From Torymus aiolomorphi (lineage: Eukaryota; Arthropoda; Insecta; Hymenoptera; Torymidae): a stretch of 64,000 bases of DNA. Shown here one piece after another: positions 37,901 to 46,475 of this stretch. The notes beneath the pieces were generated by a model that was given only the letters and a program-made list of their open reading frames with translations, did no database searches and was not told where the DNA came from. The DNA lies in the NCBI GenBank assembly GCA_036365515.1, contig CM070874.1, forward strand, positions 25,291,862 to 25,355,861. Reading direction: 5' to 3'. Numbering within the stretch: position 1 is the stretch's first letter; the number at the start of each line of letters is the position of its first letter. The translations under genes and the position numbers were made by a program.

Positions 37901-37940
37901 GCGGTAATGTGCTCGTCCCCGCGGTAATGTGCTCGTCCCC
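37901..37940. repeat. 20-bp perfect tandem duplication
   Basis: GCGGTAATGTGCTCGTCCCC occurs twice in a row upstream of the ATPase gene, within a GC-rich 37890-38040 stretch. Confidence 0.9.
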
Positions 37941-38071
37941 GCGGCCATGAGCTGGCCACCGCGTCCAAGCGGCCATGGCGACGATTCGCTCGCGCCCGCG
38001 GTCGACTAGCGGTCCTCCGCCCGCGCCGCCGCCGCCGCTAATGTTCTTTGGCTCTGCACGCAGGCGAGTAT

Positions 38072-38078
38072 TATAAAA
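38072..38078 (+). promoter_or_regulatory. Probable TATA box of ATPase gene
   Basis: TATAAAA, 78 nt before the ATPase ATG, just after a GC-rich upstream block. Position and context suit a core promoter. Confidence 0.45.
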
Positions 38079-38149
38079 ACGTCGGGCTGTCGAGTAGCCG
38101 TGGTACTCCTTGTCTTTCTCCTCGCGCGCGAGGTCCTCGTGAAAAAAAC

Positions 38150-38902
38150 ATGGACATTCGTTGGAAGAATCCGTTTACCTGCTGCGTGTGCGGGCCCACA
38201 GGCTGCGGGAAAACCCTGTTCGTGCAGCGCTTTCTCGCACAGCTCCCGGCAATGCGCGATGCTAGCTTTCACCGTATATTATTTTATTACGCCGAATGGC
38301 AGGAGGCATATCGAACAGCCTTTAAGCCCCAAGCGCCCACAACCATCGAGTTTCGAGAGGGACTGCCGCAGGTAGTCGACTATTCACGGGACAATGACAA
38401 AAAAAAATTACTAATCCTCGACGATCTCATGCGCGAGTCTTCGAGTGATGTTATTTTGGATTTATTCACGAAAGGCAGCCACCACAAAAATATAAGCGTC
38501 ATATTCATCACGCAAAATGTTTTTCACAAAGGAAAGGCACAGCACGACATAAGTTTAAATACCAAATATCTCGTGCTGTTCAAAAACCCGCGCGACAAAG
38601 CACAGATACAACATCTGGCGCGACAAATTCACCCGGAGGACTCGCTTTTTTTACGCGACGCGTACGTCGATGCGACGCGCTTGCCACATTCTTATCTCTT
38701 TATCGATCTCTCGCAGGACTGCTTGGACGCCTTTAGATTTCGTAGCAATATCTTTTCCGACGACCATGAGCCGCATTACGCGTACTTAAGCACCTTAAAG
38801 TACGCTGATTACGCTAGCCGCGCGTCAGTTGGACAAAAACTATGGCAGCGGCAGTCGCATCGGAGCCCGACGCCGCCGCCGCGGAATACACCCGCGCGGT
38901 AA
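38150..38902 (+). CDS. DNA-packaging ATPase (FtsK/HerA, A32-like)
   Basis: Predicted motor that pumps the element's DNA into capsids. The 250-residue frame is intact. Walker A is GPTGCGKT about residues 14-21. Walker B is LLILDD near residue 86, followed by a glutamine-containing sensor strand (VIFITQN). A conserved FKNPRDK segment follows, then a LPHSYLFIDL strand. Length and motifs fit the Polinton ATPase family. I chose the ATG at 38150 because the frame upstream has no other ATG and the conserved sequence starts there. It lies between PolB and the small basic protein, whose frame overlaps its 3' end. Confidence 0.93.
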   Translation: MDIRWKNPFTCCVCGPTGCGKTLFVQRFLAQLPAMRDASFHRILFYYAEWQEAYRTAFKPQAPTTIEFREGLPQVVDYSRDNDKKKLLILDDLMRESSSDVILDLFTKGSHHKNISVIFITQNVFHKGKAQHDISLNTKYLVLFKNPRDKAQIQHLARQIHPEDSLFLRDAYVDATRLPHSYLFIDLSQDCLDAFRFRSNIFSDDHEPHYAYLSTLKYADYASRASVGQKLWQRQSHRSPTPPPRNTPAR

Positions 38903-39257
38903 ACATTTTTCCAAGAAAAATCTCGCGCTCCTCAGTGCACTCTGTCACGGCGATAAGAAACATCGAGCGGCTATCGCGCGCACGGCCGACAAACCACTCG
39001 TCAAGTGCATATGCGAGTGCGCGTTGAACGTTTTACAAGGGGTCGTAAAATTGAGCGATACCGACAAGAGGCGATTGCGCAGACATAAACACACACTTAG
39101 AAAGCTGAGTGACGTACACCGGGGGAAACACCGATTGGCGCACAAAGAAACGATCGACTGTTCAGAGTGGCGGATCATTTTGCCGCTCTTGCTCGCCCCA
39201 ATACTCGGAACGCTAATCTCAAAAATATTTGGATCGGATGGCGGCGCCACGCGATAA
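38799..39257 (+). CDS. Conserved Maverick small basic protein, start unclear
   Basis: The frame is Arg/Lys-rich at its start. It then has the segment KPLVKCICECALNVLQG (near 38990), recognisable from Maverick-associated proteins in arthropods, and a C-terminal hydrophobic stretch (WRIILPLLLAPILGTLI), so membrane contact is possible. There is no ATG in frame between the upstream stop (38796) and the conserved part. The start is therefore lost, non-AUG, or displaced by a small indel; an ATG in the next frame lies at 38842. The frame overlaps the ATPase 3' end and runs 20 nt past the next gene's ATG. Function is unknown; a minor virion component is my guess. Confidence 0.7.
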   Translation, partial: STLITLAARQLDKNYGSGSRIGARRRRRGIHPRGKHFSKKNLALLSALCHGDKKHRAAIARTADKPLVKCICECALNVLQGVVKLSDTDKRRLRRHKHTLRKLSDVHRGKHRLAHKETIDCSEWRIILPLLLAPILGTLISKIFGSDGGATR

Positions 39258-40035
39258 GATGGAACGGGCACGCAAGATGATACTCGTACCAGAGGACACG
39301 TTTCAACCTACACAGCATGCGATGACGCCATCCACTCCAGCCGATACAACGCAGCCAAAAGAATCGGGAGAAAAAAGTTTACAAACACAGGGTGATAATT
39401 TTTCACGATTAGACGCTGAAATGTACGAGGTTCTACGCTCAAAAACGGAACGTGATGATTACGAAAAATGTCTAAATTATCTACAGATTTTACGCCGCTA
39501 TCTTTTTTTCCGAGACAACAAATGAGCGACGAAGCACGAGACGAAGCGCGAAATCGACGAAATAGAGGCGCTCGGACCGCTCAGCGAGGAAGCTATACTC
39601 GAGAGCCTGCCAAAAATACACGCACCCAAAGCACGGCGCATGCTACACATCTGGAAAACAAGAGTGCCCAGTCTCCTGAAATGGGACAATACAGGCACTG
39701 TGAGCATCGATGGCCGTGTCATACCTCGCACAAACATAACAGAGTTACTGTTCGACGCCCTGCAGAAAAAGAAAAAGACAGCAGCAGCAGCAGAGGACGA
39801 GGCGCCCGTTGGTCGTTACAAATTTGCGAAATTTCTCAAAGCGAGCGACACGCCCGTCGATTTGATCGGAAATCCAAAAGTTCTGAAAATAGGACAAATA
39901 CTAACAGCCAAGCGGTGCTTGCCAGCGCAGCAGTCGTCTACAGCAGACGACTTGACGCGCTCACCGATTCTCACCCGCAATAAAAAGCTCGTCAGAGAAG
40001 TGAAGAAAAACTGGCTCAAATTTGACCTGGCGTGA
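39238..40035 (+). pseudogene. Conserved Maverick protein of unknown function, one in-frame stop
   Basis: A 265-codon frame interrupted by TGA at 39523-39525. Before the stop: a charged N-terminus (KMILVPEDTF) and a helical segment with MYEVLRSK. After it: the same frame continues with ILESLPKI, LLKWDNTGTVSIDG and an ITELLFDALQKKKK segment. This two-part pattern occurs in a protein commonly found beside Maverick integrase genes. I do not know its role. The ATG at 39238 overlaps the end of the preceding frame, and the stop lies 12 nt before the integrase ATG. Confidence 0.75.
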
Positions 40036-40046
40036 GAGAGAGAGCA

Positions 40047-41171
40047 ATGGCTTACGAAAAGCAGTACTACGACCTCGAACACGTGGCGGGCTACGCGGGC
40101 GCACGGAATCTCCTACGTTTGAACGCAGCCAGAACAAAGGCGAAGAAGAAAAAAATTTACGACTGGCTGAGCAATCAAGACGCGTACATGCTTCACCACC
40201 CGATAAAAAGACGCTTTCCACGGCTCACCTACAACGTGATCAACGTCAACGACGTGTGGGAGTGTGATTTACTACAACTCACATCGATAAAGGATTATAA
40301 CGACGATCACTGCTACATCCTCGTAGTCATCGATGTACTCAGTAAGTTTGCGTGGGTTGAACCATTGATGGATAAAACGGCGCGCAATGTTGCCGACGCA
40401 TTCGAACGCATTATCGACAGAGCACAACCACGTTTACCCTTGTGCGTGCAGACCGATCGAGGTAAAGAATTTACCAGTGCAGCGTTTCAAAAACTTCTTG
40501 ACCGACGGCGAATTGACTTTCACGTCGCCAGGAATCCCGATATCAAGGCTGCGGTCGTTGAGCGTCTCAACAGGACACTGCGCGAGCGAATGTGGCGATA
40601 TTTTTCCCACCAAAACACCAAACGATATATCGACGTTTTACAAAAAATTGTCCACGCGTACAATCATTCTCTACACAGCGGCACGCTGATGCGCCCCGCC
40701 GATGTTGACATCTACAACGCTGCGCAGGCGCAAGAAAACTTTGCCAAGTGCGCGAGCTCCAATTATCGGTGGCGGCGACGGTGGCGCCCCCACCACGTCA
40801 CCGCAACGCATGGTAAATTCAATTTGGGAGATCTCGTGCGCATCAGTCGAACAAAAAACACCTTCGAGCGCGGATACGAGAACAATTTCAGCGAGGAAAT
40901 TTTTAAGATAACGCGAGTATCGTGACGGCAAGGGCAGCACACGTATATTCTTCAGGACTTGAATGACGAGCTCAAAGACAGCTTCTTTTACAAAGAGGAA
41001 CTCGTACGCGTCGGGCGCGAGCGTCTGGCGGCCGATAAGAATTTCAAGAACGAACGCGTCGTGCGCAAGAAAGGGCGCGGCGCCAGCAAGCAGCTGCTTG
41101 TCAAGTGGCTCGGCTATCGGGATAAATTTAGTTGTTGGGTAAAAGCGAGTCAGCTCAAAAAAATCACGTAA
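40047..41171 (+). pseudogene. Retroviral-type integrase with chromodomain, one in-frame stop
   Basis: This enzyme would insert element DNA into the genome. The catalytic triad is visible: first Asp in VWECDLLQL (near 40265), second in QTDRGKEF (near 40450), and Glu in AAVVERLNRTL (near 40560). A GDLVRIS-type strand follows, and after the stop comes a chromodomain-like end with LLVKWLGYRDKFSCWV. A TGA at 40923-40925 separates the catalytic part from the C-terminal part, and both are in the same frame. The ATG at 40047 is the first in frame. It ends 9 nt before the minor capsid ATG. Confidence 0.92.
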
Positions 41172-41180
41172 AAAGCAAGC

Positions 41181-41993
41181 ATGGACACGTACGAAGATTT
41201 TTACATGGTGCTGCCTAGCAACAGCAGTATGAATTACTTTCCCAATAATAAGACTAGCTGCTTCACGACACACTTATCGCGCGAGATCAAATTACACGGC
41301 GAATGGTTCGTCGGACTGGTGGAAATACACGTACCATGCAGCGTCGTACATTTTCAAGAGGAGGACGCCTTCTACAAGTTTTCCACGTACGACGACGACG
41401 CGCAACTCGTGGAGGAAAAATATTGTAATATATCCGTTGGAATTTATGACTCACTCTTTGAGCTGGCGGACGCGATAAACAGCTCAAATGAAACCTATCG
41501 GCATCAAATGCTCGTACCCGTTGAAACACGTCGCGGCTATTACGCGATAAGACGCAAGTGCGACTGCTCGCAGCTATACGAGACTCATTTCAACGAAAAA
41601 ATGCGACGTATATTTGGCTTCGATGACACACCGGAAAAACAAAAAATACCTTTTAGCACTCTAAACGGCGAGGGTAAAAGGGACATAGTCGCCGCGAGAC
41701 CTGCATCGCTCTCTCGAGCAATTCCCGACCAGTTGTACGTTTACACAGACATATACGAACCCTACACAGTGGGGGATACCCAAGCGGCACTCTTGCGCAT
41801 AGTTTCCATGGATACCTTTAAATTCAGATATGGATGCAGCACTGTCCAGCGCTTTGCACCCGCTCACTACATACCGCTTCTCTATCACAATTTTAATAAT
41901 GTTATTATAGATATAAGAGATCAGCACGGGCGGCGCATACCATTCGAGTATGGTATGTTAACGGTAACGCTACACTTTAGACGCAATCGCTAA
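41181..41993 (+). CDS. Minor capsid (penton-like) protein
   Basis: An intact 270-residue frame. The start (MDTYEDFYMVLPSNSSMNYF), a beta-rich body and a C-terminal GMLTVTLHFRR strand match the Polinton minor capsid, a single-jelly-roll vertex protein by family knowledge. Its place directly before the core-type protein and the major capsid gene supports this. It ends TAA, then a single C, then the ATG of the next gene. I see no disruption. Confidence 0.8.
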   Translation: MDTYEDFYMVLPSNSSMNYFPNNKTSCFTTHLSREIKLHGEWFVGLVEIHVPCSVVHFQEEDAFYKFSTYDDDAQLVEEKYCNISVGIYDSLFELADAINSSNETYRHQMLVPVETRRGYYAIRRKCDCSQLYETHFNEKMRRIFGFDDTPEKQKIPFSTLNGEGKRDIVAARPASLSRAIPDQLYVYTDIYEPYTVGDTQAALLRIVSMDTFKFRYGCSTVQRFAPAHYIPLLYHNFNNVIIDIRDQHGRRIPFEYGMLTVTLHFRRNR

Positions 41994-41994
41994 C

Positions 41995-42513
41995 ATGGCG
42001 CATTATACTCGTTATTACGACGAACAGATCGGGGGTGGTGGCGTGAGAAACGTTTTTGCCGGCTCGCCATTTCAGAGGGGTCGAGGTATAGGCGCGTGGC
42101 TAGGTGGCCTCTTTCGACGCATTCTGCCATATGTCACGAGCGGCGCTAGGGCAGTAGGTAAGGAGACGCTGCGCGCAGGTATAAAAGTTCTCGACGACGT
42201 TACCAACACAGGTAGCAGTTTCAAGGAGGCTGTAAAAACGAGGGCCCGAGAATCCGGTCGAAATCTCAAGCGTAAAGCGGCCGAGAAAATAGCAGAAGTT
42301 ATGAAAGGTTCAGGCTATAAAACAACCAAACGCGTCAAACGGCGCCGTCAGTCGCGAAAGTCACGCATCGCTGTTCGCATCGCACACACCAAACACAAGA
42401 GGGCCATAAAAGCACCGGCAGCAGCAGGCGGATGAAAATCACGTAAAGGAGGTAGAAAAAAACGCAAAACACCGACTTTTCGAAGCGTTAGCGATATTTT
42501 CGGGCCAAAGTAA
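41995..42513 (+). pseudogene. Basic core/lytic-type virion protein (pX/pVI-like), one in-frame stop
   Basis: The N-terminal region has a Gly-rich amphipathic segment (RGIGAWLGGLFRRILPYV, about residues 30-47), like the membrane-active part of adenovirus-type minor core proteins. The C-terminus is very basic (TTKRVKRRRQSRKSR) with a GSG spacer before it. TGA at 42433-42435 interrupts the frame. A further 25 codons, also basic and ending near DIFGPK, stay in frame to TAA at 42511. Such proteins bind DNA and help virion entry or uncoating in related viruses. The assignment rests on position and composition. Confidence 0.7.
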
Positions 42514-42525
42514 ATAGAAAAAAAA

Positions 42526-43860
42526 ATGTCTTTCTTACACTCGCACTCATCAGAGTGCATGTCGAGCGAGCTGGACCTTTTTACACTCCCCGCGACGCAA
42601 ACTTCGATCGAAGGCAGCAGTTTTCTGAACTATAAGCCTGTGTCATCGATCAGCGATGAAGGCGATGCCCCGATCGAATTTGTCGTACCCAGCGTCAGCG
42701 AGCATTACATCGATCTCGCGCATACCATGCTGTACGTAAAGGCACAGATATTACCGGTCGCCGATCCCGACGTGAATTTAAAAGTCGCGCCCGTAAACAA
42801 CCTTCTTCACTCAATGTTCAATCAAATCGATATTTTTCTCAATCAAAAACTTGTCTCGCCGCCGAACAACGCGTATCCCTACAGAGCTTACATCGAGTCG
42901 CTGTTGAGTTATTCGCCGGCAGCCAAAGAGTTTCATCTGACGGCTAGTCTCTGGTACGATGACACACCGGCTTGCTTCGAGGCCACCCCGCAAAATCAAG
43001 GAGTGGGCTCTAACAAGGGACTCGTCAATCGTCAAAACTATACGCTCGGCGGAAAGACATTCGATATGATTGGCCATCTGCACTGCGACTTGTTTAATCA
43101 AGATAAAATGCTTATCAATGGTGTCGAAATGCACGTGCGCCTAGTGCGGAGCAAAGACCCCTTTTGTCTGATGGACAGCACAGACGAGGGGCAATTTGGC
43201 ATAAGGATAAAAGAAGCTACGCTCATTATTCGCCGCGTGAAAATAAACCCCGGTATTTTAATCGCGTACGCCAATACATTGGCCAAGGCAACTGCCAAGT
43301 ATCCCATAACGCGCGTCGAAATCAAAACTTTCACGCTTCACGCCGGTATACACGGCGACAGCATCGATAATGCAATTCTAGGCCAACTGCCGAAACGCGT
43401 AATCATCGGTTTCATAGATAACAGAGCGTTCAACGGAAATCGACGCCTTAATCCTTTCAACTTTCAACACTTCGACATAAATTACCTCTCCCTCTACGTC
43501 GATGGGGTTCAAATTCCGAACAAACCATTACAGCCGCACTTTACCGGGAACAATGCATCGTTTATCGAAGCCTTTCAAACAGTCTACTCGGGCACCGGTA
43601 TACATTTCCTCAACGAGGGTCTCGGCATAAACAGAACCAATTATTCACAGGGCTATTTTCTCACAGCTTTCGATCTGACGCCTGACTTATCGGCTCACTG
43701 TCACACACACTGGAATCTCGTGCGGTCTGGTAGCGTGCGTATAGAAGTAGGCTTCGAAGTCGCACCGGCAACTACGATAAACTGCATTGTTTATGCCGAA
43801 TACGATAACATTCTCGAAATCGACTCCACTCGACAAATTTTATCGGATTTCAGTGCCTAA
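42526..43860 (+). CDS. Major capsid protein (double jelly-roll)
   Basis: An intact 444-residue frame from an ATG in an A-rich context. It corresponds to the arthropod proteins often labelled F54H12.2-like, which are known to be the Maverick/Polinton major capsid, the hexon-type double jelly-roll. Visible marks are SSELDLFTLPATQTSIE near the start, a MFNQIDIFLNQKLV segment, LLSYSPAAKEFHL, GVEMHVRLVRSKDPF in the middle, and an IEVGFEVAPATTINCIVYAEY end strand. Length fits the family. It is the best-preserved gene of the element, with no stop or frameshift. Confidence 0.93.
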   Translation: MSFLHSHSSECMSSELDLFTLPATQTSIEGSSFLNYKPVSSISDEGDAPIEFVVPSVSEHYIDLAHTMLYVKAQILPVADPDVNLKVAPVNNLLHSMFNQIDIFLNQKLVSPPNNAYPYRAYIESLLSYSPAAKEFHLTASLWYDDTPACFEATPQNQGVGSNKGLVNRQNYTLGGKTFDMIGHLHCDLFNQDKMLINGVEMHVRLVRSKDPFCLMDSTDEGQFGIRIKEATLIIRRVKINPGILIAYANTLAKATAKYPITRVEIKTFTLHAGIHGDSIDNAILGQLPKRVIIGFIDNRAFNGNRRLNPFNFQHFDINYLSLYVDGVQIPNKPLQPHFTGNNASFIEAFQTVYSGTGIHFLNEGLGINRTNYSQGYFLTAFDLTPDLSAHCHTHWNLVRSGSVRIEVGFEVAPATTINCIVYAEYDNILEIDSTRQILSDFSA

Positions 43861-43861
43861 A

Positions 43862-44020
43862 TGCTGACGTCAGCACTACAGGTGGCGCCAGTCTCGGCGG
43901 GGGCGTAAAAGTGGGGGCGTAAAAGTGGAGCGAGCGCTAACGACGTACGCTCTGTGCCATCTCGTGTCACTTCGTTTTTTCTCTCGCACCCGTCAGCATA
44001 CCCGCACTTTTACGCGCTCG
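43862..44020 (+). promoter_or_regulatory. Putative regulatory block with CRE palindrome
   Basis: A 14-bp perfect palindrome TGCTGACGTCAGCA (43862-43875) contains the cyclic-AMP-response core TGACGTCA. GCGTAAAAGTG occurs twice (about 43903-43927) and once in inverse form (CACTTTTACGC near 44007). This 170-bp spacer is the only sizeable gap in the capsid cluster. Confidence 0.5.
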
Positions 44021-44033
44021 CGTTCCAAACAGC

Positions 44034-44738
44034 ATGGACTACGTAATAGATATTCAAGGCTTCCGTGATGCCGAAAAAAAATTTTTGCCAAAGGAGGTGG
44101 CAATCATTTGCCTGCAGAAAAAAATTATGGATCACTGGATAGTACAACCGCCCTGCAGCTTCGATGACTTGCCGGATGAGGTTAAACAGACCAATACTTA
44201 CTGCGCGGTTGACATTTACGAACTTCATTGGTTCGAGGGGGAAGTGAGCCTTCGACAGTTGCATCGACATTTCTACAATATCGCCCGAGGGGCGAGAAGA
44301 ATTTACGTACGCGGTGAGGAGAAGGCCCGCTACATCGAAACACTACTTGGACGCTGCATATGTAACTTGGAGAAATACGCTTCTCCAACATTTGGAAAGT
44401 TCAACAGTATTTTTCCAAAAAACACCGTATGCGTCACACATTCGCAGAAAAAGAAAAAAGAATTTTGTGCCTTATACAAGGCTAATCAAATAAAGAAATG
44501 GATACGCTCGCTACTACCCGAAGAATGGTAGCATGCTTCGAAGGAAGAGGTGAATAGTGAAATGTATTTTTCAGCGCTTCACGAGTACCACAGCAAGGAG
44601 AAGAAAAAAACTCTGCGGATTGCAGAGAAATCGGACGATGATGACAACAAGGCAAAAGATACAAATAGCAACGATTCGAATAGTTACAACATATACTTCA
44701 CAGCTGGCGGAGACTCTGCATCATTGTCTCAAGAATGA
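44034..44738 (+). pseudogene. Probable RNase H-fold exonuclease-like Maverick protein, one in-frame stop
   Basis: The start MDYVIDIQGFRD and the following KEVAIICLQKK look like the first two strands of an RNase H/DnaQ-type fold. IHW-type and LLGR-type segments (YELHWFEGE, YIETLLGRCICNLE) follow. TAG at 44529-44531 splits the frame. The same frame continues 69 codons, charged and acidic (KSDDDD), to TGA at 44736, which overlaps the protease ATG (ATGA). A second start (44562) could make the tail separately. The family assignment is from pattern memory and not certain. Confidence 0.55.
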
Positions 44739-45220
44739 ACACCCGAGAAATAACACGAGCCATCAGTGGACTCGCTGCTAATTCGATCGGAGTCTACGCC
44801 GCCGATCATATACCATGACGCTTGAGCCTTCCCGCAGCCATCGTGACTAATATCGACACGTCGGATAAACCTGGATCTCATTGGGTGGCATTCTACATAG
44901 ATCGCCATGCAAGAGGCATCTACTTTGACAGCTACGGTCTGGAACCTAAGTCGCGCTGGCATCTCGAACGACTCGGAAGAAATTGCAAGCGACTCGTGTG
45001 GAACAAGAAAAAGTTGCAGAGCATCGATTCGAAAGTCTGCGGTGAATATTGTATTATGTTTCTGTATTTTATGTGTAGCGGGCGTAGTTTACGCACTTTT
45101 TGTCAAGTCTTTACGCTCGATTCTCACGCGACCGACAAATTAGTTGCCAAGTTTTGTAAAAATGTCAGGAGAAAAGGCCACGGCCAAAAACTAAGAAAAC
45201 AAAAAAAATGCGTCGCGTGA
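44735..45220 (+). pseudogene. Adenain-type (Ulp1-fold) maturation protease, one in-frame stop
   Basis: Cleaves capsid precursors in related viruses. The catalytic His is in GSHWVAFYID (near 44880). Asp is in YFDSYG, and the Gln-to-Cys block is QSIDSKVCGEYC, with the nucleophile near 45040. The ATG at 44735 gives a typical start (TREITRAISG), but TGA at 44816-44818 lies 27 codons in, before the catalytic core. The remaining 134 codons are open and have no upstream ATG. It is the last recognised core gene. A basic tail ends the protein. Confidence 0.9.
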
Positions 45221-45570
45221 ACAATTTTCTGCGGACAACTTCCACAGGGACAGGATTTTGTATGCAATCGTGTAAACCAATGTCACAATGATGATGTCGC
45301 CGTTTTTTGTACTAATGTATGGTGTTAATTTTAATGATTTTTCTTCTTTGTGTGTATGAATAGTTTGTAGGCTTTTCTATGCGCTTTGTACTTTTAACCT
45401 TTACTTTAATATCCCTGGAGAAAAAACATTCAATTTTAGTTTGTAGGTAATCAGTCTTGGTTGTACGCGCTGCTTCAAAAATTTATGTAATCATAGTTTG
45501 TAAGTTTTTGTGTATTTTTACTATGTAAGTTTTTTCTTAATAATCTGATCGATCGATTAAAATTTTTTAT
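45221..45570. other. AT-rich spacer after protease
   Basis: 350 bp without an ORF of note. No AATAAA close to the protease stop was seen. Confidence 0.5.
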
Positions 45571-45725
45571 CAAAACGACTTCTTTCATTTATCGAACCCA
45601 CACTCTTCCAGTAAATTATCCAATCCACTTTGTTTCCTTGAAAAAAATAATAGTCGAGTTTCATTTTTGTTCATACACACACACACACATGACTAAAAAC
45701 ACGATGAAACGCGTTGCTTTCAAGT
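45571..45725. repeat. Duplicated 5' module, copy 1
   Basis: Aligns with 47899-48045: TTCATTTATCGAACCCACAC, CCAGTAAATTATCCAATCCA, TTGAAAAAAATAATAG, then ATGACTAAAAACACG against ATGACTAGAAAAATACG. Both copies end in a short frame starting Met-Thr-(Lys/Arg). Confidence 0.75.
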
Positions 45726-46204
45726 CTAGCCCTGACTTTTCTTGGAATAGTTATCGATATTTACGCACTGATCGCGTTTCTCTCTATTGAACAAAACTTA
45801 TCTACACGTACGTGACTAAAATTGATGAACTCATTTCCGCTATTACCGAATACTCAAGCGTAATAAAATACCTCTTGAACTACAATATGCATCGATTTAT
45901 CAAAGCCAACGTTAAAATCTCGCTTATCGATAAATATTTTCAAAACAAAGATATCTTTCTCTTTGAGAATAGATCGCGTTTCTCTCTTGTACAAAACTTA
46001 TCTACACGTACGTGCCTAAAACCGATGAACTCACGCGTAATAAAATACCTCTTGAACTACAATATGCATCGATTTATCAAAGGCACCGTTAAAATCGCGC
46101 TTATCGATAAATATTTTCAAAACAAAGATATCTTTCTCTTTGAGAATAATTTTTCCCACAATGACTTCCCCCCACCACCACGCTCCAACAGCATGTATAC
46201 GTAG
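45689..46204 (+). pseudogene. Possible decayed orphan ORF with internal duplication
   Basis: A frame from ATG 45689 is stopped by TGA at 45788 and then runs open to 46204. The part 45770-45971 is repeated at 45972-46148, which lacks ~24 bp, so the peptide YLLNYNMHRFIK...DKYFQNKDIFLFEN occurs twice. It may be a decayed gene of the element or simply duplicated regulatory DNA. No family is recognised. Confidence 0.3.
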
Positions 46205-46213
46205 CGCTCTGTC

Positions 46214-46285
46214 ATTGGCTAAAGGTTTACCACCACCCACTGCACAAAGGAGCAGAGGGAGGTACACGCTCGTACGCGTATAAAG
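46214..46285 (+). promoter_or_regulatory. Promoter of the 294-codon gene
   Basis: An inverted CCAAT box (ATTGG, 46214-46218) lies 60 bp before TATAAAG (46279-46285). The ATG follows at 46476, allowing a ~165-nt leader. Confidence 0.5.
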
Positions 46286-46475
46286 AACCATAGGGCATCG
46301 CGGACGAAATAATATAGTAGAAGCGCGACAGCTGAAAGCACCACATCTCTACCGTCAAGCAGTATTTTCTTAAAAAGAAAGTACGAACCGCGCTATCTAA
46401 AAAACACATCATCATCAGCATCTCGGGCGTTGCCGACAGTATTTTTTATTAAAAGTACGCGTAAAGAGTGTTAAA

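Larger units (their letters stand above)
35066..45220 (+). mobile_element. Maverick/Polinton (adintovirus-like) element, decayed core
   Basis: It contains the hallmark set for this group: protein-primed-type family B DNA polymerase, FtsK/A32-type ATPase, retroviral-type integrase with chromodomain, minor and major capsid proteins, and adenain-type cysteine protease. All are on the plus strand and tightly packed. Neither terminal inverted repeat was found. On the left, satellite B and ~130 bp of unrecognised sequence replace the expected start of PolB. On the right, the element may extend through the orphan genes to about 48045. Nine in-frame stops and one frameshift make it non-functional as read, although several genes remain open. 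Confidence 0.9.

Noticed and set aside
35420..44818. Stop-codon reassignment (TAA/TAG/TGA read as sense) in the Maverick
   Set aside because: All three stops occur internally and also as gene ends at compact junctions. Nearby genes are open with normal ends, and a frameshift is present, so decay is simpler.
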